DNA of 55,323 nt from assembly GCA_026225255.1 (NCBI GenBank), contig JAMFSJ010000065.1, positions 1-55,323 on the forward strand. The letters are read 5' to 3'. This document shows positions 1 to 7,886 of the stretch, piece after piece. The notes beneath the pieces are model-generated. The model searched no databases. It had not been told where the DNA came from and worked only from the letters and a program-made list of their open reading frames with translations. Every line of letters begins with the position of its first letter. The first letter of the stretch is position 1. Source of the DNA: Methylacidimicrobium fagopyrum. Its GTDB lineage: Bacteria; Verrucomicrobiota; Verrucomicrobiia; Limisphaerales; UBA11358. A program made the position numbers and the translations under genes.

Positions 1-1
1 C

Positions 2-226
2 ACACCAAAGAAAGCCGTCCTCGATCCGCAGGGCAAAACCGTCCAGACCGCCCTCGAACACATGGGCTACACCGGCGTTACGGGCGTTCACATCGGTAAA
101 TATATCGAAATCGACCTCGCGCCCGGCACGGACAAGGCCGCCGCGCAAAAAGCGTTGAACGAAGCGGCGCACAAGCTGTTGAGCAACCCGGTGATTGAAG
201 ATTATAAACTGGAAATATCCGAGTAA
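2..226 (+). CDS. purS: PurS, phosphoribosylformylglycinamidine synthase small subunit (5' partial)
   Basis: The reading frame is open from base 2 to the TAA at 224-226 and gives 74 residues. PurS is the small structural subunit of the three-part FGAM synthase (PurS-PurQ-PurL), which converts FGAR to FGAM in purine synthesis in the cytoplasm. The visible protein has the family hallmarks: a VLDPQGKTVQTAL segment, the GKYIEID strand and a C-terminal NPVIEDYKLEI strand. The family is about 80-85 residues long, so only about ten N-terminal residues lie outside the window. purQ follows after 75 bases and purL lies downstream, which supports the call. A dispersed inverted repeat begins on the stop codon. 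Confidence 0.93.
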   Translation, partial: TPKKAVLDPQGKTVQTALEHMGYTGVTGVHIGKYIEIDLAPGTDKAAAQKALNEAAHKLLSNPVIEDYKLEISE

Positions 227-293
227 CCACCAAGACCCAAAGCCACCAAGCAGAAAAATGATTTTCCCTTTGTGACTTAGTGTCTTTGTGGTT
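225..293. repeat. Imperfect inverted repeat between purS and purQ
   Basis: Arms 225-250 and 268-293 (26 bases each) pair at 21 of 26 positions. The left arm is built of ACCACCAAG/ACCCAAAG-like units and the right arm of their CTTTGTG complements. The element overlaps the purS stop codon and ends 8 bases before the purQ start, so it fills the whole gap. It resembles the other dispersed palindromic elements of this window. A role in attenuating or stabilising the purS-purQ transcript is possible but is inference. Confidence 0.75.
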
Positions 294-301
294 GAAAAAA
301 T

Positions 302-1006
302 ATGAATTTTTCCGTTCTCCAATTTCCCGCTAGCAACTGCGATCAGGACGCCGTTCACGCCGCGCGTTTGCTCGGTCATTCCGCGCGGCTGGTCTGGCAC
401 AAAGATGCCTCGCTCGGCGACACGGATGTCGTTATCGTGCCCGGCGGCTTCAGCTACGGCGATTATCTGCGTTGCGGCGCGATCGCGCGGTTCAGTCCCG
501 TGATGCAGGCCGTGAAACAATTTGCCGATAACGGCGGTCTTGTGCTCGGCATTTGCAACGGCTTTCAAGTGTTGACCGAGGCGGGATTGCTGCCCGGCGC
601 GCTCATCCGCAATCGCGATCTGCAATTCCATTGCGAAAATATTTATCTCAAGACCGCCACGACCGATTCGGCATTCACGAATAAGACTCCGGCGGGGAAA
701 ATTCTCCGCGTGCCCATCGCCCACGGCGAAGGTTGCTATTTTGCCGACACGGAAACGCTCGCAAAACTCAAGGCGAACAATCAAATCCTCTGGCAATACT
801 GCGACGCAAATGGAAGCCTGACCGACGCCGCGAATCCGAACGGTGCCGTGCAAAATATTGCCGGCATCTGCAACGAAAAGCGCAACGTGGCCGGCCTGAT
901 GCCGCATCCTGAACGCGCCTGTGAACCGCTCCTCGGCAGCGAGGATGGTAAATGGATTTTCGAAAGTATTTTTGCGGCGCTGGGAAAAAAGACAGTGGCG
1001 GCGTGA
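302..1006 (+). CDS. purQ: PurQ, FGAM synthase glutaminase subunit
   Basis: This 234-residue class I glutamine amidotransferase releases ammonia from glutamine for PurL in FGAM synthesis. The oxyanion/nucleophile region reads VLGICNGFQVL, with the catalytic Cys, and the C-terminal HPERACEPLLG segment holds the catalytic His and Glu. The N-terminus (SVLQFPASNCDQD) and the VIVPGGFSYGDYLR strand are typical, and the length fits the family. The ATG at 302 follows an intergenic palindrome and has no strong Shine-Dalgarno sequence. The last third of the gene (about 904-982) is duplicated at 1562-1640, downstream of a toxin-antitoxin pair. Confidence 0.95.
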   Translation: MNFSVLQFPASNCDQDAVHAARLLGHSARLVWHKDASLGDTDVVIVPGGFSYGDYLRCGAIARFSPVMQAVKQFADNGGLVLGICNGFQVLTEAGLLPGALIRNRDLQFHCENIYLKTATTDSAFTNKTPAGKILRVPIAHGEGCYFADTETLAKLKANNQILWQYCDANGSLTDAANPNGAVQNIAGICNEKRNVAGLMPHPERACEPLLGSEDGKWIFESIFAALGKKTVAA

Positions 1007-1012
1007 TGTGTC

Positions 1013-1306
1013 ATGCACATTATCACGCGCAAACGTTTGAATGAGTTTGTGGCAACGCACCCGACGGCAGCCAGCGGGTTGGCGCATTGGTATCGGATAT
1101 TGAAAAATAACAATCCGACGAATTTTGCGGGGTTGCGCCGTATTTTTCCGCATGCCGACCAAGTGGGTGGGCTGACTGTGTTCAATATCGGTGGCAACAA
1201 AGCTCGTCTCATTGCCGCCGTTCATTATAATCGTCGGAAAGTGTATATTCGTGCCGTGCTGACCCATGTGGAATACGACGCCGGCAAATGGAAAGAGAGA
1301 AAATAA
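1013..1306 (+). CDS. higB: HigB-like type II toxin (mRNA interferase)
   Basis: The protein has 97 residues, the normal size for the HigB_toxin family of RelE-fold mRNA interferases, which cut mRNA on the ribosome when freed from the antitoxin. Visible hallmarks are the MHIITRKRLNEF start, a central ALAHWY-like helix (here GLAHWYRILK), the GGLTVFNIGGNKARLI core and the C-terminal VLTHVEYD segment. It starts 6 bases after the purQ stop and is followed after 1 base by the antitoxin gene. Toxin-first order is usual for higBA. Family assignment is firm, but activity is not shown. Confidence 0.88.
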   Translation: MHIITRKRLNEFVATHPTAASGLAHWYRILKNNNPTNFAGLRRIFPHADQVGGLTVFNIGGNKARLIAAVHYNRRKVYIRAVLTHVEYDAGKWKERK

Positions 1307-1307
1307 C

Positions 1308-1532
1308 ATGTCAACCGCACAACTGAACAAAGCGTTTGCCGTTTGGCCGCAGGTCGAACCGGCCTTGCGCGTGCCGCACAACGATCGTGAATATCGCCAA
1401 CTTGTGAAGCAGCTTGATCGTCTGATTGATGAGGTCGGCGAAGATGAAAAACATCCGCTGGCATCCATGATGGAAGTGATTGGCGTGCTCATTGAAAAAT
1501 ATGAGGACGAACATGTGGCGGAATTGGCGTAA
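1308..1532 (+). CDS. higA: HigA-like antitoxin, apparently truncated (no HTH)
   Basis: This is a 74-residue acidic protein whose start was set at the ATG one base after the toxin stop. The region DREYRQLVKQLDRLIDEVGE followed by HPLASMMEVIGVLIEKYEDEH matches the N-terminal toxin-binding part of HigA antitoxins (COG5499). The family normally continues with a helix-turn-helix domain, for a total of about 110-140 residues. Here the frame ends right after ...HVAELA. The next base begins a fragment of purQ, so the DNA-binding half appears to have been lost at a recombination joint. It may still neutralise the toxin but could not bind an operator in the usual way. Confidence 0.72.
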   Translation: MSTAQLNKAFAVWPQVEPALRVPHNDREYRQLVKQLDRLIDEVGEDEKHPLASMMEVIGVLIEKYEDEHVAELA

Positions 1533-1655
1533 ATGAAATTAAGAAAAACAAATTTGGTGCTGCATCCTGAACACGCCTGCGAACTGCTCCTCGGCAGCAA
1601 GGATGGCAAATGGGTTTTTGAAAGTGTTTTCGCTGCGTTGAAAAATGGAATCTGA
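1533..1655 (+). pseudogene. Duplicated 3' fragment of purQ
   Basis: Bases 1562-1640 match 904-982 of the intact purQ with 11 mismatches in 79 positions (about 86% identity, no gaps). The frame encodes HPEHACELLLGSKDGKWVF, against HPERACEPLLGSEDGKWIF in PurQ. The fragment is in frame from an ATG at 1533 that abuts the higA stop, and it ends at TGA 1653-1655, giving 40 codons. It lacks the nucleophile region and cannot be a functional amidotransferase. Most differences are silent or conservative, so the copy may once have been under selection as a gene end. Confidence 0.85.
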
Positions 1656-1672
1656 CTGATGCTCAATTCATT

Positions 1673-2926
1673 GTGAATACCAACATCATCATTTGTCCAA
1701 AATGCAAAGCTGAAATCCCGCTCACGGATGCTATGGCGCATCAAGTTCGCGAACAGATGGAAAATGAGTTTGCCGGTCGCCAGCGCGAACTTTTGGAAAA
1801 AATAACAGCCCGTGAGAAAGCGGTTGCTGATCAAGCCAGCTCGCTGACAGAGGCAAAAAAGGAAATTGACAGCCAGGTTGCCGAGAAGCTGTCGGTAGAG
1901 CGGAAAAAACTTCAGGCAGATGCCCAAGCACAGGCAAAACAAGATTTTACGGTTGAGATGCAAGATTTACGCAACCAACTTGTCGAGCGGCAGCAAAAGC
2001 TGGCTGACGCACAAAAATCCGAGTTGAAATTACGTGAGCAGCAGCGTGAACTGGAGAACCGCACAAAAGATTTGGAACTTGAAGTGGCCCGTAAGCTTGA
2101 CGAAGAAAGAAATAAAATTGCTGATCAAGCCCGCCAGCAGGCAGTTGAAGCCGAAAAGCTCAAGCTGGCAGACAAAGACAACCTCATTAAAGGCTTGCAA
2201 GAACAAATCGCCAATCTTCAACAGAAAGCCACGCAAGGATCAATGCAGTCGCAGGGTGAATCGCTTGAGCTTGAGCTTGAACATCAGTTGAGGTCAGCTT
2301 TTCCGTTTGATGAAATTGCCGAAGTCAAAAAAGGAGTGCAAGGCGCGGATGTCAAACATTACGTTCGCACAAACAATGGCTTGGAATGTGGCGTGATACT
2401 TTGGGAAGCCAAGCGAGCCAAGAACTGGTCAGCTAATTGGCTTGTTAAACTTAAAGAAGATCAGCGTGACGCAAAAGCAGAGTTGGCCGTCATCGTTACC
2501 ACCAGTCCACCTGAAAGTTTGCGTGGTATTGGTCAAGTCGATGGCGTTTGGGTCTGCGAAACTCCTTTTGCTTTGGGATTAGCAGCAGCCCTACGACAAG
2601 GGTTGATTAGCGCTGCTGCACAACGGATTCAACAGGCTAACCGCGCCGATAAAATGGAAATGCTTTACGAGCATCTTTGCAGTGTTGAATTTCGTCAACA
2701 CATCGAGGCGATTGTGGAAACCTATTTGGGCCTGAAAGAACAACTCAATACCGAACGGCGAGCATTTGCGAAACAATGGAAAGAGCGCGAGCAGCAGATC
2801 GAAAAAGCAATCACGCACACCGCCATGCTTTACGGCGGCATACAAGGCATTGCTGGACGTGAAGCTTTACCGGAAATTAAATCTTTGCAGCTTGTCGAAG
2901 GCGATGCCCCCAAAAACAAGCATTGA
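1673..2926 (+). CDS. DUF2130 family protein (zinc ribbon, coiled coil, PD-(D/E)XK-like domain)
   Basis: A 417-residue protein starting at GTG 1673. An N-terminal IICPKCKAEIPL zinc-knuckle-like motif (one CxxC pair seen) leads into a long charged Gln/Glu/Lys coiled coil, about residues 20-190. The C-terminal DUF2130 domain follows, with FPFDEIAEVKKGVQGADVKH and CGVILWEAKRAKNWS. The D-...-E-x-K arrangement resembles PD-(D/E)XK nucleases, so a DNA-acting role is plausible but unproven. It lies between the purQ fragment and purL, starts 17 bases after the fragment's stop, and looks A+T-richer than the purine genes. It is probably part of the same foreign insertion. Confidence 0.8.
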   Translation: MNTNIIICPKCKAEIPLTDAMAHQVREQMENEFAGRQRELLEKITAREKAVADQASSLTEAKKEIDSQVAEKLSVERKKLQADAQAQAKQDFTVEMQDLRNQLVERQQKLADAQKSELKLREQQRELENRTKDLELEVARKLDEERNKIADQARQQAVEAEKLKLADKDNLIKGLQEQIANLQQKATQGSMQSQGESLELELEHQLRSAFPFDEIAEVKKGVQGADVKHYVRTNNGLECGVILWEAKRAKNWSANWLVKLKEDQRDAKAELAVIVTTSPPESLRGIGQVDGVWVCETPFALGLAAALRQGLISAAAQRIQQANRADKMEMLYEHLCSVEFRQHIEAIVETYLGLKEQLNTERRAFAKQWKEREQQIEKAITHTAMLYGGIQGIAGREALPEIKSLQLVEGDAPKNKH

Positions 2927-2938
2927 TATATCATTTTA

Positions 2939-5386
2939 ATGAGCGAACCAGCCATCACACCTGAACTCGTCGCCAAACATAATTTGACGCCGGAAGAATA
3001 CGTCCACGCCAAGGAAATCCTCGGTGGACGCGAACCCAGCTACACCGAACTCGGCATCTTCTCCGTCATGTGGAGCGAGCATTGCAGTTATAAAAATACG
3101 CGGCCGCTGCTCAAGACATTTCCCACCAAATCGCCGAAGATTCTCGTCGGCGCGGGTGAGGAAAACGCGGGTATCATTGACATCGGCGACGGTATCGCGA
3201 TCGCATTCAAGATCGAATCGCATAACCATCCGAGCGCGGTCGAGCCATTTCAGGGCGCGACCACCGGCGTCGGCGGCATTGTTCGCGATATTTTCACGAT
3301 GGGCGCCCGACCGGTTTGCGCGGTCAATTCGCTGCGCTTCGGGCCGATCACGGAAGAAAAAGCGGAAAGCGGAAAGCGGAAAGCGGAAAGCGACGACGCG
3401 GAAAGCGCAAATCTCAAATCTCAAATCTCAAATAATCGTCGGTTGTTCTCTGGCGTCGTCAACGGCATTGCGCATTATGGCAATTGCTTCGGCATTCCGA
3501 CGATCGCGGGCGAAGTTTATTTCGACAAATCCTATGAAGGTAATCCGCTCGTAAACGCGTTTTGCCTCGGCGTATTGCGGCATGAACAGATCACGCGCGG
3601 CGCGGCCAAGGGCGTGGGCAATCCGGTATTTTACGTCGGCCCGGCAACGGGTCGCGACGGGCTCGCGGGCGCGGCGTTTGCGTCGAAAGATTTGACCGAA
3701 GAATCCGCGGAGCAACAGCGCGGCGCAGTGCAAGTGGGCGATCCGTTCATGGAAAAACTCGTGTGCGAAGCGTGTTTGGAATTGCTCGCCACGGGTTGCG
3801 TCGCGGGCATGCAAGACATGGGCGCGGCGGGCTTGACGTGTTCCACTTGCGAAATGGCGGCGCGTGCCGGCACGGGCATCGAGATCGAGCTCGACAAAGT
3901 TCCGCAGCGCGCCCCGAACATGAGTAGTTACGAAATCATGTTGTCGGAATCGCAGGAACGCATGCTCATCGTCGTTCACAAAGGGCGCGAAGAGGAAGTG
4001 AAGCGCATTTTCGACAAGTGGGATTTGCCGTGGTCCGAGATCGGCATCATCACGAATACCGGTCACATGGTCGTGCGTCACGGCGGCAAATTGATCGTGG
4101 ATATTCCTGCAAAAAAAATCGCCGACGAATCGCCGGTGTATCATCGCGAGGCCGTAGAACCCACGTATTTGAAGGCCGTTCGTGCGTTCCGTTTGGACGG
4201 AGTTGCCGATACGAAAGATGCCGCGAGCGATTTAAAAAAACTTTTGGCGTGGCCGTCCATTGCTTCCAAGAACTGGGTTTATCGTCAATACGATCAACAA
4301 GTGCGCGCCGGTTCCGTGGTTTTACCGGGCAGTGACGCGGCGGTGATCCGCATCAAGAGCGATTCGTTGCCGGTGATGAGCGCGGAACTCGCGGCCAAGG
4401 TGGGCGACGCGATCGTTGCCGAAAAACTCATCGCGATGACCGTGGATTGCAACGGCGTTTACGTTTATCTCGATCCGTATGAAGGCGGCAAAGCGGCGGT
4501 GACCGAAGCGTGCCGCAACCTCGCGTGCAGCGGTGCGTTTCCGCTCGGCGCGACGGATAATCTCAACATGGCGAACCCGCAGAAGCCGGAATTATTCTGG
4601 CAGATCAAAGAATCTGTGCGCGGTTTGGCGGAAGGTTGCACGGCGTTTAATGCGCCCGTCACGGGCGGCAATTGCTCGCTCTACAATCAAAATCCGAACG
4701 GCCCGATTGACCCGACACCGACGGTCGCGGTCGTCGGTATCGTGGAAAAACCGGAACACGTCACGACGCAATGGTTCAAGGATGAAGGCGATGCGATCAT
4801 CCTGCTCGGCGACCTCGTGGATCAAGCGGATCCGATTCTCGGTCTCGGCGGCAGCGCGTATTTGCAAGTGATTCACGGCCAGAAAACCGGTTCGCCCCCG
4901 CGTTGCGATTTGGAAATCGCGAAGACATTGCACACGACATTGCTCGGACTCATCCACAGCGGTCTCGTGAAAAGCGCGCATGATTGCAGCGACGGCGGTT
5001 TGGCGGTGGCGCTCGCGGAAAGTTGCGTCAGCCAACTCATCGCCCGCGATACGCCGCGCTTGATTGGGGCAACGATTGATCTAGTGGGACAGGCTTCCAG
5101 CCTGTCCAGTTCAGATCATAAACAGGACAGGCAAGATGCCTGTCCCACTACGCGCCTTGACGCATTACTGTTCGGCGAAACGCAATCGCGCGTGGTCATC
5201 AGTTGCCAACCGCTCGACGCGGTGAAAGTGGTCGAACGCGCCAAACTCATGGGCGTGCCGGCGATTCAAATCGGCAAAGTTGGCAGCGATAAACTCGTGG
5301 TGAAAACTGCGAACGGCGAATTTTCCGCACCGCTCACTGAATTGCACGACCCGTGGTGGAATTCCATTGCGCGAGCGATGGCGTAA
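2939..5386 (+). CDS. purL: PurL, FGAM synthase large subunit, with two in-frame repeat insertions
   Basis: An 815-residue ATP-dependent synthetase subunit. It uses ammonia from PurQ to make FGAM. Family motifs are clear: [60 protein letters not shown]-like [14 protein letters not shown], and [12 protein letters not shown]. Small-type PurL proteins have about 740 residues. The excess is largely explained by two insertions. Residues about 139-166 are encoded by heptanucleotide repeats (3362-3433). Residues 716-737 are encoded by a double palindrome (5084-5149) and read [20 protein letters not shown] plus PT. Both preserve the frame, and neither interrupts a catalytic motif, so the enzyme is probably functional. 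A strong terminator follows. Confidence 0.95.
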   Translation: MSEPAITPELVAKHNLTPEEYVHAKEILGGREPSYTELGIFSVMWSEHCSYKNTRPLLKTFPTKSPKILVGAGEENAGIIDIGDGIAIAFKIESHNHPSAVEPFQGATTGVGGIVRDIFTMGARPVCAVNSLRFGPITEEKAESGKRKAESDDAESANLKSQISNNRRLFSGVVNGIAHYGNCFGIPTIAGEVYFDKSYEGNPLVNAFCLGVLRHEQITRGAAKGVGNPVFYVGPATGRDGLAGAAFASKDLTEESAEQQRGAVQVGDPFMEKLVCEACLELLATGCVAGMQDMGAAGLTCSTCEMAARAGTGIEIELDKVPQRAPNMSSYEIMLSESQERMLIVVHKGREEEVKRIFDKWDLPWSEIGIITNTGHMVVRHGGKLIVDIPAKKIADESPVYHREAVEPTYLKAVRAFRLDGVADTKDAASDLKKLLAWPSIASKNWVYRQYDQQVRAGSVVLPGSDAAVIRIKSDSLPVMSAELAAKVGDAIVAEKLIAMTVDCNGVYVYLDPYEGGKAAVTEACRNLACSGAFPLGATDNLNMANPQKPELFWQIKESVRGLAEGCTAFNAPVTGGNCSLYNQNPNGPIDPTPTVAVVGIVEKPEHVTTQWFKDEGDAIILLGDLVDQADPILGLGGSAYLQVIHGQKTGSPPRCDLEIAKTLHTTLLGLIHSGLVKSAHDCSDGGLAVALAESCVSQLIARDTPRLIGATIDLVGQASSLSSSDHKQDRQDACPTTRLDALLFGETQSRVVISCQPLDAVKVVERAKLMGVPAIQIGKVGSDKLVVKTANGEFSAPLTELHDPWWNSIARAMA
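3362..3433. repeat. Heptanucleotide repeats inserted in frame in purL
   Basis: Four perfect copies of GCGGAAA (3362-3389) are followed by a degenerate copy and then three perfect copies of AAATCTC (3409-3429). The tract encodes [20 protein letters not shown] and SQISNN, between the LRFGPITEE and RLFSGVV segments. In the family these two segments are joined by only a few residues. The 7-base period would shift the frame with each unit gained or lost unless balanced in threes. Confidence 0.9.
5084..5149. repeat. Double-hairpin palindromic element inserted in frame in purL
   Basis: Arms 5084-5107 and 5125-5148 are complementary apart from a 5-base centre. Each arm is itself a hairpin: GGACAGGC-TTCCA-GCCTGTCC and GGACAGGC-AAGAT-GCCTGTCC. 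The element spans exactly 22 codons of purL. The same ACAGGC/GCCTGT stem recurs at 32950-32966, 33198-33214 and 33325-33341 with other loops. Confidence 0.92.
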
Positions 5387-5430
5387 CGTTGCGAGCGATT
5401 AACTTCGCCAGGTTGATTACGGTTTTGAAA

Positions 5431-5460
5431 GGGCACGCGCAAACGCGCGTGCCCTTTTTT
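5431..5460 (+). terminator. Rho-independent terminator after purL
   Basis: A perfect 10-bp stem (5431-5440 with 5445-5454, GGGCACGCGC) and a 4-base loop are followed by six T residues at 5455-5460. It lies 44 bases after the purL stop and ahead of the convergent uppP gene. Confidence 0.9.
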
Positions 5461-5499
5461 AATTTGGTAGGCGGTCGGTATTTCGTTTAAACGAGCCAA

Positions 5500-6360
5500 T
5501 TAATTCACTTTGAAGTGAATCAACAAAATTCCCACTGCGGCGACGAGGCAGTAGATGCCGAAAAATTTCCAACGTCCGCCTTCGAGCCAGCGCGACAGCC
5601 ATTTCAACGCGACCAGTCCGGCGACGAAGCTCAAAACCATACCGACGAGTCCGGGCACGAAAAGGTGGAGCACGGAATCTTGGCCGCTCAAGGCGTGGGC
5701 TTTGATCAGGCGATGCGCTTCTTGCGCGATGACGGGCGGCGTCAAAACCACGGCGAGCGCGAAGCTGAATTCTTCCAATTTTTGTTTCGGCAAACCGAGC
5801 AGCAGGCCGGTGGAAATCGTGGCGCCGGAACGGGAGAAGCCGCGGAACGGCAGGCAAATTCCCTGCACGATGCCGATCCAAATAGAGTGTGAAGGTTGAA
5901 CTTCCGGGTGGCGCGGCGTTTTGTCTTCGCGCAAACCGGCGATGATGATGAGGATGCCAACGGCGGTCAACGCGCCGGCGATCAGCGGCAGATTATTGAA
6001 TAAGTTTTCAATCTCCGCGTGCTCGACGCCGCGCATGAAAATTTTCTCGATGACCAATTTCAAGCCGAGACCGACGATGCCGGTGCACGCGGTGGCGAGA
6101 ATGATTTGCAGGGCGAACCAACGGGATTTTCCGGCGGCGGCAAAGTAATCCCGTTGCCAGCGTTTCCAAAAATAAACGATGACGGCGAACATCGTGCCGG
6201 TGTGGAGCATGATGAGGAGCATGACCATTTCGGGGCTGGACGCGTCTTTGACGCCCATGAGTTTGGCGGCGGCGATGACGTGCGCGGAGCTGGAAACGGG
6301 CAGCAATTCACAGAAGCCTTGGATCAAGGCGAGGATCAGGATTTGGCAATAGCTCAACAT
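5500..6360 (-). CDS. uppP: Undecaprenyl-diphosphatase UppP/BacA
   Basis: This 286-residue polytopic membrane enzyme dephosphorylates undecaprenyl pyrophosphate to recycle the lipid carrier for peptidoglycan and other wall glycans. Catalytic motifs are present: ELLPVSSSAH near residue 18 (Glu-rich motif) and LPFRGFSRSGATIS, the family's PGxSRSG equivalent with Phe-Arg in place of Pro-Gly. Seven to eight hydrophobic segments are visible, and the length is typical (265-290). The ATG at 6360 starts just before the first helix. It is convergent with purL and shares the terminator region. Overproduction of this family gives bacitracin resistance, which is family knowledge only. Confidence 0.93.
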   Translation of the reverse strand: MLSYCQILILALIQGFCELLPVSSSAHVIAAAKLMGVKDASSPEMVMLLIMLHTGTMFAVIVYFWKRWQRDYFAAAGKSRWFALQIILATACTGIVGLGLKLVIEKIFMRGVEHAEIENLFNNLPLIAGALTAVGILIIIAGLREDKTPRHPEVQPSHSIWIGIVQGICLPFRGFSRSGATISTGLLLGLPKQKLEEFSFALAVVLTPPVIAQEAHRLIKAHALSGQDSVLHLFVPGLVGMVLSFVAGLVALKWLSRWLEGGRWKFFGIYCLVAAVGILLIHFKVN

Positions 6361-6765
6361 GGCGACGTAGTTTGCATGGATTTTTAAAAACTACAACCAC
6401 AAGGAAATTGAGGATTTACGATTGCCGATTGCCGATTGAAAACCGGTTGGTTTAGTGCGGGTTGGAATGATTATTGAGATCGGACGGAATGAAAAACTTG
6501 GCCGCTCTGCGAGCTCATCGGACATTGTCATCTTTGTCCAGTCGGTGGCGTGCTCCCAATGGGCGAAAAGTTGAAGATGAATTCGGCCTGCGGAAATTTC
6601 AGCGCCAGCGGCGCGGCATAGTTGTAGCTTGCGCATCGCAAAATGAAAAAGCTCCGTCAGGAGCGGCATATTCTGGAAGATGCCGCTCCTGACGGAGCTG
6701 GGAATCAAATTGAGATTTTTTCTACAAAGATGTCGCTCCTAGCGGAGCAGGGTTGGCTTTGATGG
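6361..6765. other. Repeat-filled intergenic region without a credible gene
   Basis: Near 6411-6440 there are tandem heptamers (GATTGCC-type) like those seen elsewhere in the window. 6650-6748 holds palindromic repeats, annotated separately. A minus-strand frame over 6391-6708 has no recognisable domain and runs through the repeats, so I do not call it a gene. The region should contain the uppP promoter near its left edge, but I could not assign boxes with confidence. Confidence 0.6.
6650..6748. repeat. Perfect 20-bp inverted repeat plus a third degenerate copy
   Basis: Arms 6650-6669 and 6680-6699 are perfect reverse complements (AGCTCCGTCAGGAGCGGCAT and its complement) around a 10-base loop. 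A third, imperfect copy lies at 6730-6748. Each arm also contains an internal CTCC..GGAG palindrome. It could act as a terminator for the minus-strand operon that ends at 6766. Confidence 0.88.
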
Positions 6766-7161
6766 TCAGTCAGATTTTTTACTTTTCACAACTCTCCGCC
6801 AATAGATCAGTAAATAAATGAAATGGCCGATGACAATCAATGGTATGGCGATCATTAAGATTCTGCCAATTGAACCAGCCTTCTTATTGTCGGTGATTAT
6901 GCGTTGCAAATTAAAAAGGAAAATTGCCAGACCAATGTAAAATATTAAAATGGTGCCATGGATGAGTCTAAATGAAGCCATCCGGCTCGCACGAAAAATG
7001 AACACGAAGTTGGCAGGGCATAAACAAAACGCTGCGAGCCAACTCGCGGCAAGCAGAAGAAATAGGACAATATCGCCAGTGGTAATGCCTATATTACCAC
7101 AAGCAAGAATGGGAGTAAGACCAGACATGGTGATGAGTCCATGGGAGCTACACTGCCTCAA
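6766..7161 (-). CDS. Small membrane protein of unknown function
   Basis: 131 residues with at least three hydrophobic segments (about 28-50, 66-86 and 100-122 from the first Met) and a Lys-rich tail (RRVVKSKKSD), as expected for an inner-membrane protein with a cytoplasmic C-terminus. No domain is recognised. A second Met at residue 12 (7128) could be the true start. It lies 3 bases downstream of the 130-residue gene, at the end of the response-regulator operon, and is A+T-richer than its neighbours. It may belong to the MglA-linked locus or simply be appended to it. Confidence 0.6.
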   Translation of the reverse strand: MRQCSSHGLITMSGLTPILACGNIGITTGDIVLFLLLAASWLAAFCLCPANFVFIFRASRMASFRLIHGTILIFYIGLAIFLFNLQRIITDNKKAGSIGRILMIAIPLIVIGHFIYLLIYWRRVVKSKKSD

Positions 7162-7164
7162 CTC

Positions 7165-7557
7165 CTACTTCTTCCCGCCCCAAAAACTTTTCGTCTCGAC
7201 GGTGCGTTGTTTGACTTTGAGTTGGCCGAGGATCGCGTGCCAGCCGATGTAGATGCGATGCCATTGGCTTTCGAGGCTGCGGAGCGCGCCTTCGCTCATG
7301 TCGCCGAGATAGCGGAGCGACGGGGCGTTGCCGATGAGCGCGTGAATTTCTTCGCGCGTGGGCGAGGCCGCTTCGATGGAGGCGTAGATTAATTCCAATT
7401 CCTGCACGATGATGCTTTTGATCTCGAGAAAATGATTTTCATCCGCCGCCGTGAATTTTTTCGCGCGCGCGATGGTGATGAAATGGTTGAACTGTTTCCA
7501 ACATTCGATGTGCGTTTCGATCTGCGTGACGAGTTGGTTGATGTCCTTGGTTGTCAT
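7165..7557 (-). CDS. Predicted all-helical protein in the response-regulator operon
   Basis: A 130-residue soluble protein not assigned to a family. It is rich in Glu, Ile and Leu with repeated amphipathic stretches (ETHIECWKQFNHFITIARAKK, LEIKSIIVQELELIYASIE), so helical bundles are likely. Conserved-looking Trp residues occur at WKQF, SQWHRIYIGW and the C-terminal FWGGKK. The start overlaps the upstream gene's stop by 4 bases (7554-7557), which indicates translational coupling. Its position between a roadblock-like protein and a membrane protein suggests it works with the MglA locus, perhaps as an adaptor. That is inference. Confidence 0.7.
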   Translation of the reverse strand: MTTKDINQLVTQIETHIECWKQFNHFITIARAKKFTAADENHFLEIKSIIVQELELIYASIEAASPTREEIHALIGNAPSLRYLGDMSEGALRSLESQWHRIYIGWHAILGQLKVKQRTVETKSFWGGKK

Positions 7558-7886
7558 AGGCGGAAAGAGTGGGGGGTGGGCATTAAAGCCGTTTGCGGAA
7601 ACAAAAAGATGATGGCGCCGCCGCGCAATTCACGGGCGGTGATGCGGAGACTGCCGAAATGGAGCGTGACTTCGGCGAGCGGCATTTGCGAGGCGCGCGC
7701 TTCGTTAAACAGTTCGAGCACGTCGTGGCCGATGCTGTGCAGCACCTTTTTGGGAAAGGCGGAGGACACGGTGGACGTGACGATGTTGCCATGCCGGTCC
7801 ACGGTGACGGAGCCGGTGGGCAATTCCTGGATGTTGGCGGTTGAACCGCGAAACAGTCCAAACGTAATTTTATTTAAGATCCCCAT
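7554..7886 (-). CDS. Small protein with a probable roadblock/LC7-like fold
   Basis: 110 residues. A strand pair (GSVTVDRHGNIVTSTV) is followed by a long helix (KKVLHSIGHDVLELFNEAR) and three strands (AEVTLHFGSLRI, TARELRGGAIIFLFP). This order matches the core of roadblock/LC7 domains such as MglB, though the usual N-terminal helix is short. The assignment is by pattern only. Its start overlaps the end of the response-regulator gene by 13 bases, and its stop overlaps the next gene by 4, so it is made from the same operon. A role as a small GTPase partner or regulator is inferred from the MglA gene across the divergent promoter. Confidence 0.6.
   Translation of the reverse strand: MGILNKITFGLFRGSTANIQELPTGSVTVDRHGNIVTSTVSSAFPKKVLHSIGHDVLELFNEARASQMPLAEVTLHFGSLRITARELRGGAIIFLFPQTALMPTPHSFRL

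Noticed and set aside
3362..3433. Possible CRISPR-like array from regular repeats in purL
   Set aside because: Units are contiguous 7-mers without spacers and lie within an intact coding frame.
6391..6708. A 105-codon minus-strand frame upstream of uppP
   Set aside because: It runs through palindromic and heptamer repeats and has no family resemblance, so it is treated as intergenic.
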